Shown here: positions 42,371-51,084 of the stretch, piece by piece
How the letters are laid out: the number at the start of each line of letters is the position of its first letter
Position numbering within the stretch: the first letter of the stretch is position 1
Assembly (NCBI RefSeq): GCF_964019385.1
Contig: NC_088655.1
Span: 141,501 to 205,500 of the forward strand
Source: Sycon ciliatum
Taxonomy: Eukaryota > Porifera > Calcarea > Leucosolenida > Sycettidae
Direction: 5' to 3'
DNA length: 64,000 nucleotides
Translations under genes and position numbers: made by a program
Notes under the pieces: generated by a model
What the model saw: only the letters and a program-made list of their open reading frames with translations
Told to the model about the DNA's origin: nothing
Databases searched by the model: none

Positions 42371-42529
42371 TGTAATAGTTTTACCTTGACACTTCTTGCT
42401 TGTCTTATGGTAACACCTTGTGTTCCTACTATTCTCACTCCTGCGGTTCTCACCTTTCTTTTGCTTTATAACCTCTGGTTTGAACATCATTCGACGAATT
42501 CTCCAATCAATCAAGTCTATACTGTTACA
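42371..42529 (+). repeat. 3' LTR of the chromovirus
   Basis: 159 bp, the same as 38646-38804, followed by the CGTAG target duplication. Confidence 0.9.
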
Positions 42530-42923
42530 CGTAGCGTCTTCTTGGTTTGTTGCAGAATCAAAAAGTCTTTCATTGTAGTTACTCTGAAATGGCACCAAAT
42601 GTTCGGAAATGCTTGCAATTGGCTCCAATCTTTGAATTTTTTTACCGGGGAGGACCCGCGACACCCCTCCTTCCATGCCCACCCCACCTCTAAAGTCGGT
42701 TCAACGGGTCTGGAGAGACGTTTGCTCCCCGAGCTTGTTGTTGTTTTTTTAAATTTTTTTTACAAAGACCACTTTATGCCAAACATGAGATGCAGCTAGG
42801 GGAAGCACGCACAACCTGAATCGTGGCAGTGGTGGTGAGGTTTAGGGAGCTCCGCCGACCTAGTGTCTCGACTTCATAGCCACCTAGACGCACCAAGATT
42901 GAGAGAGAGGGAGAGAGGGAGGA

Positions 42924-42989
<66 letters not shown>

Positions 42990-43033
42990 CAGAGACAGAG
43001 AGAGAGAGAGAGAGTGAGGGAGGGAGAGAGAGA

Positions 43034-43081
<48 letters not shown>

Positions 43082-44380
43082 GGTTGCGAAATTGTTAAAG
43101 TAAAATAAAAGGAACATTGAAAATATGAGATGATTGGTGAGGTGACTGCAGCCTCCAGCTATTTGGCCAGCAAAGTCGTAATTGATACAGTAGGCCAGCT
43201 ATTACATGAACAAGGGAGCGTGTATGTAAATAGTGTTTTACGTCGTCCACGACAGCTACAATGTTCAACCATACCACAACGAACTGATCGGCTACTGAAG
43301 CAACGTCTTTTCCACAGCTACGGGAATAAAAAAAGTATTTTATCGTCCGTTCCCGAAGGACGAATGCGTTAGGCGGCGAAAATATCAAGCTGTGAAACAG
43401 CACAATCGCGAAATGTCATTAATTTTGATGAATTGACCGCCTTAAAATGTCTCACGACGAAATGTCACGCGCCTAAGTGACCGAATACCGTGCAGGGAGC
43501 CGTGTATGTGTAGGGCTCCCTGGTTCGTGAAAAGGGCCACGCGTGCAAGTCAGCTCATGTGAAGTGCATGGTTTTGTATTTATTCGGTATGTGGCAGCTT
43601 ATGGGACAGAGAGACTTTTGCTCCCCGAGCTTGTGTATGTAAATAGTGTTTTACGTCGACCATAACGGCTACAATGCCCAACCATACCACAACGAACTGA
43701 TCGGCTGTATCATTGTATTGCAAAAAGTTTCCATCTGTTCGAATAACATGCATGATGAGCTCTGCAAAAAAGGTCGGCAAAAAAGCATAGCGTAGGGCTG
43801 TTGCCTTGACCGAGGTTTGCTCCAGTGTGTCTGTAGAGCCACCTCTGGACCCTGTCGAGGGTGAGGTTTTTCAGGCCAGGTCGGCGAACACCTCTTTCGA
43901 GGCTCGCCTTGTTGTGAGCGCTCCAGGTTTCTGGACGCGTGGGCAAGATGCATTTTTTAAAGGGTTTTTAATCCTGACGCTTCTTCCTATGCGTCCAGAA
44001 GCCTGGACGCGCTCTTCCGGCAACATGAGGGCGCTAAGAGGCTTCAATATCAGGAGAGAGTAGTGAATGTTGAGCGTGGTGCCTTTGCACCTTTGGTGTG
44101 TTCTGTGAATGGGGAAGCTGCGCCGGCATCCACGGCCTTCCTCAGGCGCATTTGCCTGCTCACGTCTCAATCTTCGGGAGGTAGGTATTCGTCGTTGATG
44201 GGATATTATCGCTGTCGGGTGTCTTTCGCGCTGCTACGTTCCCTGTATTGTGTGTCCGGGGTGCTCGGTCCGCCCGTCACCGGCCAGTTCACATGCTTCG
44301 TGAGTTGGCAATGGTGGAGGGTCGGGTTCCCCTCCCGTGATTAGTGCTGCACCCAGCTTGTTTTGTGTGAAAGTATATTA
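42530..44380. other. repeat-rich non-coding stretch
   Basis: 42540-42660 is the partner of 38516-38640. 42898-43090 is a GA microsatellite of about 190 bp. Two related blocks (43130-43270 and 43630-43720, around gtgtatgtaaatagtgtttt and catcacaacg-type words) are diverged copies of one repeat. At 43710-43950 the minus strand reads GVRRPGLKNLTLDRVQRWLY in a 78-codon frame that I do not recognise. No gene is claimed. Confidence 0.45.
42898..43090. repeat. GA microsatellite
   Basis: Almost pure GA/GAGG repeat over about 190 bp; open in some frames on both strands only because of the repeat. Confidence 0.95.
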
Positions 44381-44748
44381 GAATTTGAAACTCGGATGTT
44401 GAGCCATAAATAAATGTAGAAAGGAAAAGGACATAAGGATACGAGTTAAGAGTAACTCTCCATCACTGTAACTGGATACTATATACAGTCAGAAAGTGCA
44501 ATAATTAGGCACACAACTGACAAGAGTACTTAGACATTCGACGGTCGTTTAGCGCTACGGAGATGTGTTGAGGCTAGGTGTCAGGACGTCGAATGTCTCA
44601 GTACTCTCGTCAGTTGTGTGCCTAGTTATTGCACTTTCTGACTGTATATAGTATCCAGTTACCGTGATGGAGAGTTACTCTTAACTCATATTATCCTTAT
44701 GTCCTTTTCCTTTCTACATTTATTTATGGCTCAACATCCGAGTTTCAA
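44381..44748. repeat. inverted repeat with ~163-bp arms
   Basis: 44382-44545 (gaatttgaaactcggatgtt onward to attcgac) pairs with 44586-44748 (gtcgaatgtctcagtactct onward to gagtttcaaatt) with few mismatches; the centre is about 40 bp. A third, partial copy of the centre and start of the right arm lies at 45148-45222. The hammerhead core at 44753 begins 5 bp after the right arm. Confidence 0.85.
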
Positions 44749-44752
44749 ATTG

Positions 44753-44801
44753 CACACCTGATGAGCCGTCACGAACCATACGGCGAAACGTACGTCGTGT
44801 G
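44753..44801 (+). ncRNA. hammerhead ribozyme, complete core
   Basis: Stem I CACAC (44753-44757) pairs with GTGTG (44797-44801). CTGATGA is at 44758-44764. Stem II is GCCGT (44765-44769) with ACGGC (44780-44784) and a 10-nt loop. GAA is at 44785-44787. Stem III is ACG-TA-CGT (44788-44795), giving a GTC cleavage triplet with C44796. All conserved positions are present and every stem pairs. This is the best ribozyme candidate in the window. Confidence 0.8.
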
Positions 44802-45260
44802 AAACAACTTGTTTTGTAGTCAACTAGTCCATCACAATGTCATGCATGAGGAGTACTGTAGGAGTTTGGCTTTCGGCTTATACAATTCGGTTTTGCAAAG
44901 CTTCCCCTTTCTTTACTTATCTTTGATATTTATGACCCACCCAAGTTGGGTTGTGTGCTGCTTTGCTGCTTTGAATTGTAGTTAGACCGCTTTGTCAAAA
45001 TAATATCGTACTGGTCTCGTCATCGTCCAGTAACAATCGACATTCTTTGTTCCGTTGGGACTGTGGCTTTTGCTCGTTTTCGTTGCGCTTGCCTTCCCCT
45101 CTTTGATCTTTCCATAACCTTGAACCTTCCAAGTTGGAAGGCTGTTGGTTAGCGCTACGGAGATGTATTGAGGCTAGGTGTCAGGACGTCGAATGTCTCA
45201 GTACTCTTGTCAGTTGTGGACCTATTCTCACCATCAGCTGGCAGCACCACCGGCACCAGG
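44802..45260. other. non-coding, partial repeat copy next to BEL element
   Basis: No gene. 45148-45222 (ttagcgctacggagatgtat and on) is a partial copy of 44550-44628. The BEL/Pao LTR starts at 45261. Confidence 0.5.
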
Positions 45261-45598
45261 TGTTGTGAACCCTGCAAGATTCTCTAAATTGTCAGGATCG
45301 TACGACCACACGGCACGAGGACAACTCTTTTCCTTTACACAGTATATTTCACTTCATCTGATAATTAACAATGAACACTAATAACACCAGCTATTTATAG
45401 CATGCAAAAAACAGCGTACATACAAAACATAAGCAGATAAAACTGGACATAACAGCGTATACAGCAAAACGCACACAACGCATATAGCGTATGCCATGCA
45501 GCAACATCAGCGGTACGGCGGAGTCGAAATACAACATTTCAACGAATACAATGCCATAAGCGCGAAGGCCTTTCCCAATTGAGAACTGGTGGTTTACA
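45261..45598 (-). repeat. 3' LTR of the BEL/Pao element
   Basis: 338 bp. Differences from the other LTR include tgttgtgaaccctgcaag versus tgttatgaaccctctaag at the inner or outer edge. Confidence 0.9.
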
Positions 45599-45649
45599 AC
45601 ATTCTCCCCACCAAAGGGCTTCTCACCGCCGTACAATAATTCACACAAG

Positions 45650-48600
45650 TCAAAAACGATCCGGGGCTCTGACTACGCGCCCAGAACGCGTTATCTCCTG
45701 CTGCCGTGGTGGTGGTAACGGTGCTGACGGTTCATACGCTGGCTGCTGAGGGACGATAGCAGGTTGAGCGGTATCTGCGAGCCCAGGAGCCACGTCCTGT
45801 GACGATACTTCTAATGGCACTAACCTTTGGATCGGCCTCAACAGGGTACTGGTACTCAACTTAACCTTGGCAACACGACGCTTACCATCTCGACCAGGGA
45901 ATAACTCGATGATCCGTCCCAAACGCCAGAACTGTTTGCGCTTGGTATCATCGAGAACAAAGACAACATCACCCACAGCTAAAGGGCGCGACATGGTCTG
46001 TTGGTGTTTGTTCAGCTGACTTAGGTACTCCACCTCCCAACGATTCTTGACATGCTCCAGTGTCCGACTCAGGTAACGCAATCTCGATGACATCTGCGCA
46101 GCGTCCAGGGTACCTGCTGGCTTCGCTGACGACATCCAAATGTTACCCATCATCATTGCAGGGGTTACTGGTGGCTCATCCAGGCTATCAGACACATAAG
46201 TTAACGGACGACTATTCACCACTGCTTCAACCTCATACAAGATGGTCTCAAGCTCCTGAACCTTCAGAAACGCTGTTCCCATTACCTTTTTCAAGGCACT
46301 CTTCACTGTACCAACCATTCGCTCATAGAAGCCTCCATGCCATGGTGCAGCTGGAGGATTGAACATCCATGGCACACTCAGTTTGTCAGATGCCGCCTTG
46401 AACGTTGTAGCGTTGTCAGACCTGATCCGAGACGGCAAACTACGTCTCGCGACAAACTTCCGAAATGCCATCAAGAATGACTCGGTACTTAAACTATCGA
46501 CCACCTCCAAGTGAACTGCTCTGGTGGTGGCACACACAAACAATGCTATCCATACCTTCGGAGATGACTCACCACGGCGCACGTACAACGGACCAGCATA
46601 GTCGATGCCGGTAGTTGCGAACGGCCTCTCGTGAACAACTCGGTCTTCTGGCAGCGGCGGGCAGACTTCTGAGGCAGCCTTAGCCTTGTAGCGGCGGCAT
46701 GTAACACATCGCTGAGTAATGTTGCGTAGCGCTCGTCGACCACCGATAATCCAGAATTTCTGACGGATAAACGACAAGACTCCTTCTACACCTTGGTGCA
46801 TCCTTTCAAGATGCATTTTCTCCAACAGCAAATCGGTCAGATGATGTTTGCCTAACAGGACTGGGTGCTTGGCTCCATACGCCAACTCGCTGTGCTGAAG
46901 TCGTCTCCCGGCTCTGAGCACTCCATGCTCATCCAGAAACGGTGCAAGCTGATACACCTTCGACCCGGGCTTCACTGGTTGACCTTGCTTGATCAGCTCA
47001 AGATCCTCAGCGAAACATGCGGCTTGAACGATGCGGTACAATACGTTGTCTGCTGCAAAATAGAGTTCAGCACGAGGCTCAGTGTGCTTCCACTGCAACA
47101 TCCGAGTCACCATGCCCTGTGCCCTCGACCATTTACTGAATCGGAGCCACCATTCCTTATCAGATTCTCGACTACAGGTGGTGGCTGACACTCGTACTTC
47201 TACACTGGACTCATCTGTAGCTGCGGTTGAGGATGCGGTGGGCCAGTCATTGGGCTCCGTGATCCAGGTTGGTCCGCCCCTCCAGAACGGACTACGGATC
47301 TGCTGTGCACTACTCCCACGCGACGGTAAGTCTGCTGGGTTGTGAAGGCCCGGGCAATGGTTCCACACAATGCCGACCTTCTTCGATATCTCTTGGACTT
47401 GACTGACGCGGTTAGCCACAAATGTTTTCCATTTGTACGATGGATTACTGATCCAATGAACGGTAGTGAGACTGTCAGTCCAGCCATAGACTTGCGTGAC
47501 GGTAACACGCAGCTCCTTCACCACAAACTCAGCGTAGCGAGCCGCTAAACATACTGCTTGTAACTCAAGGCGGGCTAACGTGGGCGGAGACAAAGGTGCC
47601 ACTTTGGCCTTGGCAAATACCAAGTGCGACTGTCCATTGACGACTGCATACAAACAACATCCAAACGCTTTCTCACTGGCATCGGCGAAGGCATGAAGCG
47701 CAATCGGCGTGTCAAGATTGCAGCAAATCCAACGTGGTATGTCAATGCTCACCACTTCGGCCAACTCTCCCCACCATTGCGCACATGCGGCTGCGATGCC
47801 ATCAGGCAACATATCATCCCAGGCGCCTCCGACTTTCCAGGCTTGCTGTAGCAGTATCTTTCCCGGCACAACTGCCGGTGCTGCTAGACCTAGCGGATCA
47901 AACACTGATGCAACACACTTGAGGAGGGATCGCCGGGTCCAAACAGACGGCCTATCGGACTCGCCTAGCGCTGCTATGCTGAGCAAGTCATCACTGGTTT
48001 TCCATTTCAGACCGAGGACTTTATCTCCGGCCTCTGAATCGCACGGGATTTCGTTGCCTCGCCACTTGCGTAACTCCATGCCAGCATCCGTAAGCACACG
48101 CACGCTGAACTCTTGCATCTCCTTGGCTTCCGAGGCATTTGAGACACTAGAGACCAAATCGTCAACGTAGAAACTCGTGAGCAAGAGATCAATACGATCT
48201 CGCTCTTTGGGTGCAGACAACGCCCGTAGCTCCTTCAAGTGATGCTGAATCACCGCAGTAAGCATGTACGGCGAGCAGTTTACGCCAAATGGCAGTTTCG
48301 TTAGCCTCCAGGTTAACAGTTCATCGCTGTCGCTTCGACCGGGCCACAAGAAACGCAGGTACGGACGGTCTTCGGGATTAACCGCGACCATGAAGAAAGC
48401 CTTGCGGATGTCCGCTTGCAGCGCGCTCTTATATTCACGGAACCGTATTAGCATACCTGCGAGACTCGGCAATAGCGACGGTCCAGGGTCAACCATGTCG
48501 TTCAACGACTTGCCATCTGGAGCCGTCGCCGAGGCATTGAACACCACTCTTAACTTCGTGGTTGCAGCGTGCTCGCGGAAAACACCATGATGCGGTACAT

Positions 48601-49222
48601 AGTACCCGGCATCGCTCTCACATGGCTCCAGCTCAATTGCTCCAAGCTCGCGGTACTCCCTGATCAGCACATCATCATAGAGCGCACGCTTCCCATTCCT
48701 CTTCAGCTTTTCAAGAAGCCGCGTTGCGATGACTCTAGCTTGAGCAAAGTTATCCGTTGGGCGACGCTCATTTCGCCACAAGAGACCCACTTGGTACCCG
48801 CTGCCCTGGCGACATAGCGGGAAAGATGGCAGGTGCTGATGTTGTTCTGGAGGTTCATCCAACTGCCATAGTTGTTCAATGTGGGCTGTGACACATGACA
48901 CGGTCACCGGCTGACTGTTTCGACTTGGTGCAGACGCTGGACCAGATAATACATTACCTATCTCTGTGTTCCACACCGTCTCACCATTAACTTCCTTCTT
49001 GCTGTGCAGTACCGCGTTGATATAGTCTGCACCAATCAGCATATGTATTTCGTCTGATGTCTCTTGTTGAGGCTTGTCACTCAGCTCTACTCCCCAACTG
49101 TGCCACTGGGCAATGGTCTGCGGACTTGCGCACTTCAGGTCCATCTCAAGCGTTGGTTTCACGAACGCGCGTACCCGAATGCTAGCGGAGCTACCCTGGA
49201 TCGTGATGGCGTACTTATCCAT
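45650..49222 (-). CDS. BEL/Pao polyprotein: protease part, RT, RNase H, integrase
   Basis: 1190 codons with no stop. The N-terminus (to about residue 90, with HMLIGADYINAVL) is the second half of the BEL-type aspartic protease region. RT blocks are YYVPHHGVFREHAATTKLRV, ADIRKAFFMVAV, TWRLTKLPFGVNCSPYML and the catalytic SFYVDDLVSS. RNase H follows (ALHAFADASEKAFG). The integrase has an HHCC finger (HLERMHQGVEGVLSFIRQKF, CVTCRRYKA) and D,D,E in GIDYAGPLYV, RSDNATTF and HGGFYERMVG. The first ATG (49222) overlaps the end of gag by 8 bases in another frame. Confidence 0.9.
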   Translation of the reverse strand: MDKYAITIQGSSASIRVRAFVKPTLEMDLKCASPQTIAQWHSWGVELSDKPQQETSDEIHMLIGADYINAVLHSKKEVNGETVWNTEIGNVLSGPASAPSRNSQPVTVSCVTAHIEQLWQLDEPPEQHQHLPSFPLCRQGSGYQVGLLWRNERRPTDNFAQARVIATRLLEKLKRNGKRALYDDVLIREYRELGAIELEPCESDAGYYVPHHGVFREHAATTKLRVVFNASATAPDGKSLNDMVDPGPSLLPSLAGMLIRFREYKSALQADIRKAFFMVAVNPEDRPYLRFLWPGRSDSDELLTWRLTKLPFGVNCSPYMLTAVIQHHLKELRALSAPKERDRIDLLLTSFYVDDLVSSVSNASEAKEMQEFSVRVLTDAGMELRKWRGNEIPCDSEAGDKVLGLKWKTSDDLLSIAALGESDRPSVWTRRSLLKCVASVFDPLGLAAPAVVPGKILLQQAWKVGGAWDDMLPDGIAAACAQWWGELAEVVSIDIPRWICCNLDTPIALHAFADASEKAFGCCLYAVVNGQSHLVFAKAKVAPLSPPTLARLELQAVCLAARYAEFVVKELRVTVTQVYGWTDSLTTVHWISNPSYKWKTFVANRVSQVQEISKKVGIVWNHCPGLHNPADLPSRGSSAQQIRSPFWRGGPTWITEPNDWPTASSTAATDESSVEVRVSATTCSRESDKEWWLRFSKWSRAQGMVTRMLQWKHTEPRAELYFAADNVLYRIVQAACFAEDLELIKQGQPVKPGSKVYQLAPFLDEHGVLRAGRRLQHSELAYGAKHPVLLGKHHLTDLLLEKMHLERMHQGVEGVLSFIRQKFWIIGGRRALRNITQRCVTCRRYKAKAASEVCPPLPEDRVVHERPFATTGIDYAGPLYVRRGESSPKVWIALFVCATTRAVHLEVVDSLSTESFLMAFRKFVARRSLPSRIRSDNATTFKAASDKLSVPWMFNPPAAPWHGGFYERMVGTVKSALKKVMGTAFLKVQELETILYEVEAVVNSRPLTYVSDSLDEPPVTPAMMMGNIWMSSAKPAGTLDAAQMSSRLRYLSRTLEHVKNRWEVEYLSQLNKHQQTMSRPLAVGDVVFVLDDTKRKQFWRLGRIIELFPGRDGKRRVAKVKLSTSTLLRPIQRLVPLEVSSQDVAPGLADTAQPAIVPQQPAYEPSAPLPPPRQQEITRSGRVVRAPDRF

Positions 49223-50564
49223 TGCACTGTTGGGTTGGTTCCGCGCCGAACGGCTTCACCTCTACATTTTCAACCCCAACGTGTTCTGCATCGATTGCTG
49301 ACACCAACGCTGCAGTCACGAATGACGCCTCAGCACCCGAGTCCAGGAACTCGCGAACCTTCGCGTTTCGAGTTCTTCCCTCAACTCGTGCCACTCCGGT
49401 CATCAGCCGCACACTTGGCGAGTGTAGACAGCACGACCCAACATTCTTCTCCGTAACTATCTCAGTCGGTTTCTCCCGGCTGTAACCTGCTCTATCCAAC
49501 ACCTCATGTATTAGCAGGTGGTGTTTCCTCTGGCATTTCGTGCATCTCGAGCCTGACCGACATTCTCTGGCCATATGGCCATACTTAAGGCAGTTCCAGC
49601 AGAGTCTCTCTCGCTGCAGAAAACCCTTTCTCCCTTCCAGTGGCAGCGACTTTAGCTGCTTCTCTGCATCTGCGACCGATATCGCCATGCACTGTGCCGA
49701 CGCCGTGGGCCTTGGCACGGATCGTTCTACTGGCTTCCTGGCAGTATCACCCTGTCGTCCGTGCGCGACCTGGTAAGACGCGCCGTGCTCCTGTACCTGG
49801 CGCAGTGACATCCCGTAGCACTGCCGTTCGACCAGGTACGTCTTCATCTCAGGTCCGCATTGCTCCAAAATTACCTGCTTTGCCATTGCTTGCAGCACCG
49901 GGGACATTTTACCTATATCGGCGCTATACTTGGTGTCCACCTCGCCATCTTCTGTCATAGCGAGTGTGGCCCACACTTCTACTTCTCGGCAAACACGGAC
50001 AACGTATTGGTGAAACGACTCATCTGACCGCTGCTTGCCTGTCAGCAATGTCTTCCACGCTTTATCCGGAGTCTTTCCGAGCGAGGCGAGCAACTCTCGC
50101 TTCGCTTCCTCGTAATTATTGCATCTAATACATATCCTCTCCGCTTTGCTACCCGCTAGCGCGATGCGCAGTCGCAGCAGCCATTCGCTTTCTTCGAACT
50201 CGTTCTTGGAGCAGATGTCCTCGAACAGGTCAAGATAACGCTCCAATGGCTGCGTTCCATCATATGAGGGGATTTTCATCAACGGTTGACGCCCCCCGCT
50301 GTTACTGGGAGCTTCCTCTGTACCTCCCATCGCGGCTTTACCATCACCCTCATACGCATTGGCGATGCGCTCGTTAATCTCCTTTAGTGTTTTGTCAAAC
50401 TCGGTGCGGAGCGCCTCCTCTCGCCGTCTGGCACTGCGCTCCTCACGCTCCTCGTACTGTTGGAGCCTCTGCTCCACATGTTCCATCCACAACTCGCCTT
50501 CTAATCCTAACCGAACTCCATTGGCGATAAAGCTGGCTTCCAAATTGTGTAGTTGCTCTGCCAT
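49215..50564 (-). CDS. BEL/Pao Gag with start of protease
   Basis: I chose the ATG at 50564, just inside the element; the frame is open farther into the LTR. The N-terminal half is a coiled-coil-like charged region (EHVEQRLQQYEEREERSARR). The middle has the BEL gag pattern (MKIPSYDGTQPLERYLDLFE, SEWLLRLRIALAGSKAERIC). Two zinc knuckles follow, CWNCLKYGHMAREC and CTKCQRKHHLLIH. The frame ends with the catalytic protease motif REFLDSGAEASFV. The protease is therefore split between this frame and pol; a single-base shift near 49220 would fuse them. Confidence 0.85.
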   Translation of the reverse strand: MAEQLHNLEASFIANGVRLGLEGELWMEHVEQRLQQYEEREERSARRREEALRTEFDKTLKEINERIANAYEGDGKAAMGGTEEAPSNSGGRQPLMKIPSYDGTQPLERYLDLFEDICSKNEFEESEWLLRLRIALAGSKAERICIRCNNYEEAKRELLASLGKTPDKAWKTLLTGKQRSDESFHQYVVRVCREVEVWATLAMTEDGEVDTKYSADIGKMSPVLQAMAKQVILEQCGPEMKTYLVERQCYGMSLRQVQEHGASYQVAHGRQGDTARKPVERSVPRPTASAQCMAISVADAEKQLKSLPLEGRKGFLQRERLCWNCLKYGHMARECRSGSRCTKCQRKHHLLIHEVLDRAGYSREKPTEIVTEKNVGSCCLHSPSVRLMTGVARVEGRTRNAKVREFLDSGAEASFVTAALVSAIDAEHVGVENVEVKPFGAEPTQQCNG

Positions 50565-50594
50565 GCTCGCTCCTATCCTGGCGTGGTCGCCAAA

Positions 50595-50931
50595 TGTTAT
50601 GAACCCTCTAAGATTCTCTAAATTGTCAGGATCGTACGACCACACGGCACGAGGACAACTCTTTTCCTTTACACAGTATATTTCACTTCATCTGATAATT
50701 AACAATGAACACTAATAACACAAGCTATTTATAGCATGCAGAAACAGCGTACATGCAAAACATAAGCATATAAAACTGGACATAACAGCGTATACAGCAA
50801 AACGCACACAACGCATATAGCGTATGCCATGCAGCAACATCAGCGGTACGGCGGAGTCGAAATACAACATTTCAACGAATACAATGCCATAAGCGCGAAG
50901 GCCTTTCCCAATTGAGAACTGGTGGTTTACA
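50595..50931 (-). repeat. 5' LTR of the BEL/Pao element
   Basis: 337 bp. On the minus strand it leads into the primer-type site at about 50582-50594. Confidence 0.9.
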
Positions 50932-51084
50932 ATACCTACATTCTAGAACTGTAGTACAATCCGAAGTACATGTTGTTATGCTCCTACCTCCGAAAGGATG
51001 CCAAATTACACTGTATGCTCCTTATTTTCAACCACCAAATTATGCCAATAATTATGCCGGCATAATCCGCCGGTGCCTAGTGTG

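Larger units (their letters stand above)
38646..42529 (+). mobile_element. Gypsy chromovirus with identical LTRs and an internal deletion
   Basis: 159-bp LTRs (38646-38804 and 42371-42529) are identical as far as I can compare. A CGTAG duplication flanks them (38641-38645 and 42530-42534). A primer-type site (tggtagcttgagg) follows the 5' LTR and a G/A-rich tract (ggggccgggagag) precedes the 3' LTR. Coding order is gag, protease, RT, integrase, chromodomain, but the RT thumb, RNase H and integrase zinc finger are missing. Identical LTRs mean recent insertion of an already deleted, helper-dependent element, or a deletion after insertion. Confidence 0.9.
45261..50931 (-). mobile_element. BEL/Pao LTR retrotransposon
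   Basis: LTRs at 45261-45598 and 50595-50931 (338 and 337 bp, about 2-3 percent different) have TG/CA ends. Read on the minus strand, the 5' LTR is followed by a primer-type tggcgaccacgcc and the 3' LTR is preceded by a purine tract (ggtggggagaatg). Gag and Pol are long and open. No matching target duplication is seen: the flanks are ccagg on the left and atacc on the right. Exchange between copies or later change at the edges is therefore possible. Confidence 0.9.

Noticed and set aside
42863..43117. Arg/Glu-rich (plus) and Leu/Ser-rich (minus) frames
   Set aside because: Pure translation of a GA microsatellite.
45261..50931. BEL/Pao element as an endogenous retrovirus with an envelope gene
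   Set aside because: After integrase only a short proline-rich tail and the LTR follow; there is no room or motif for an envelope protein.
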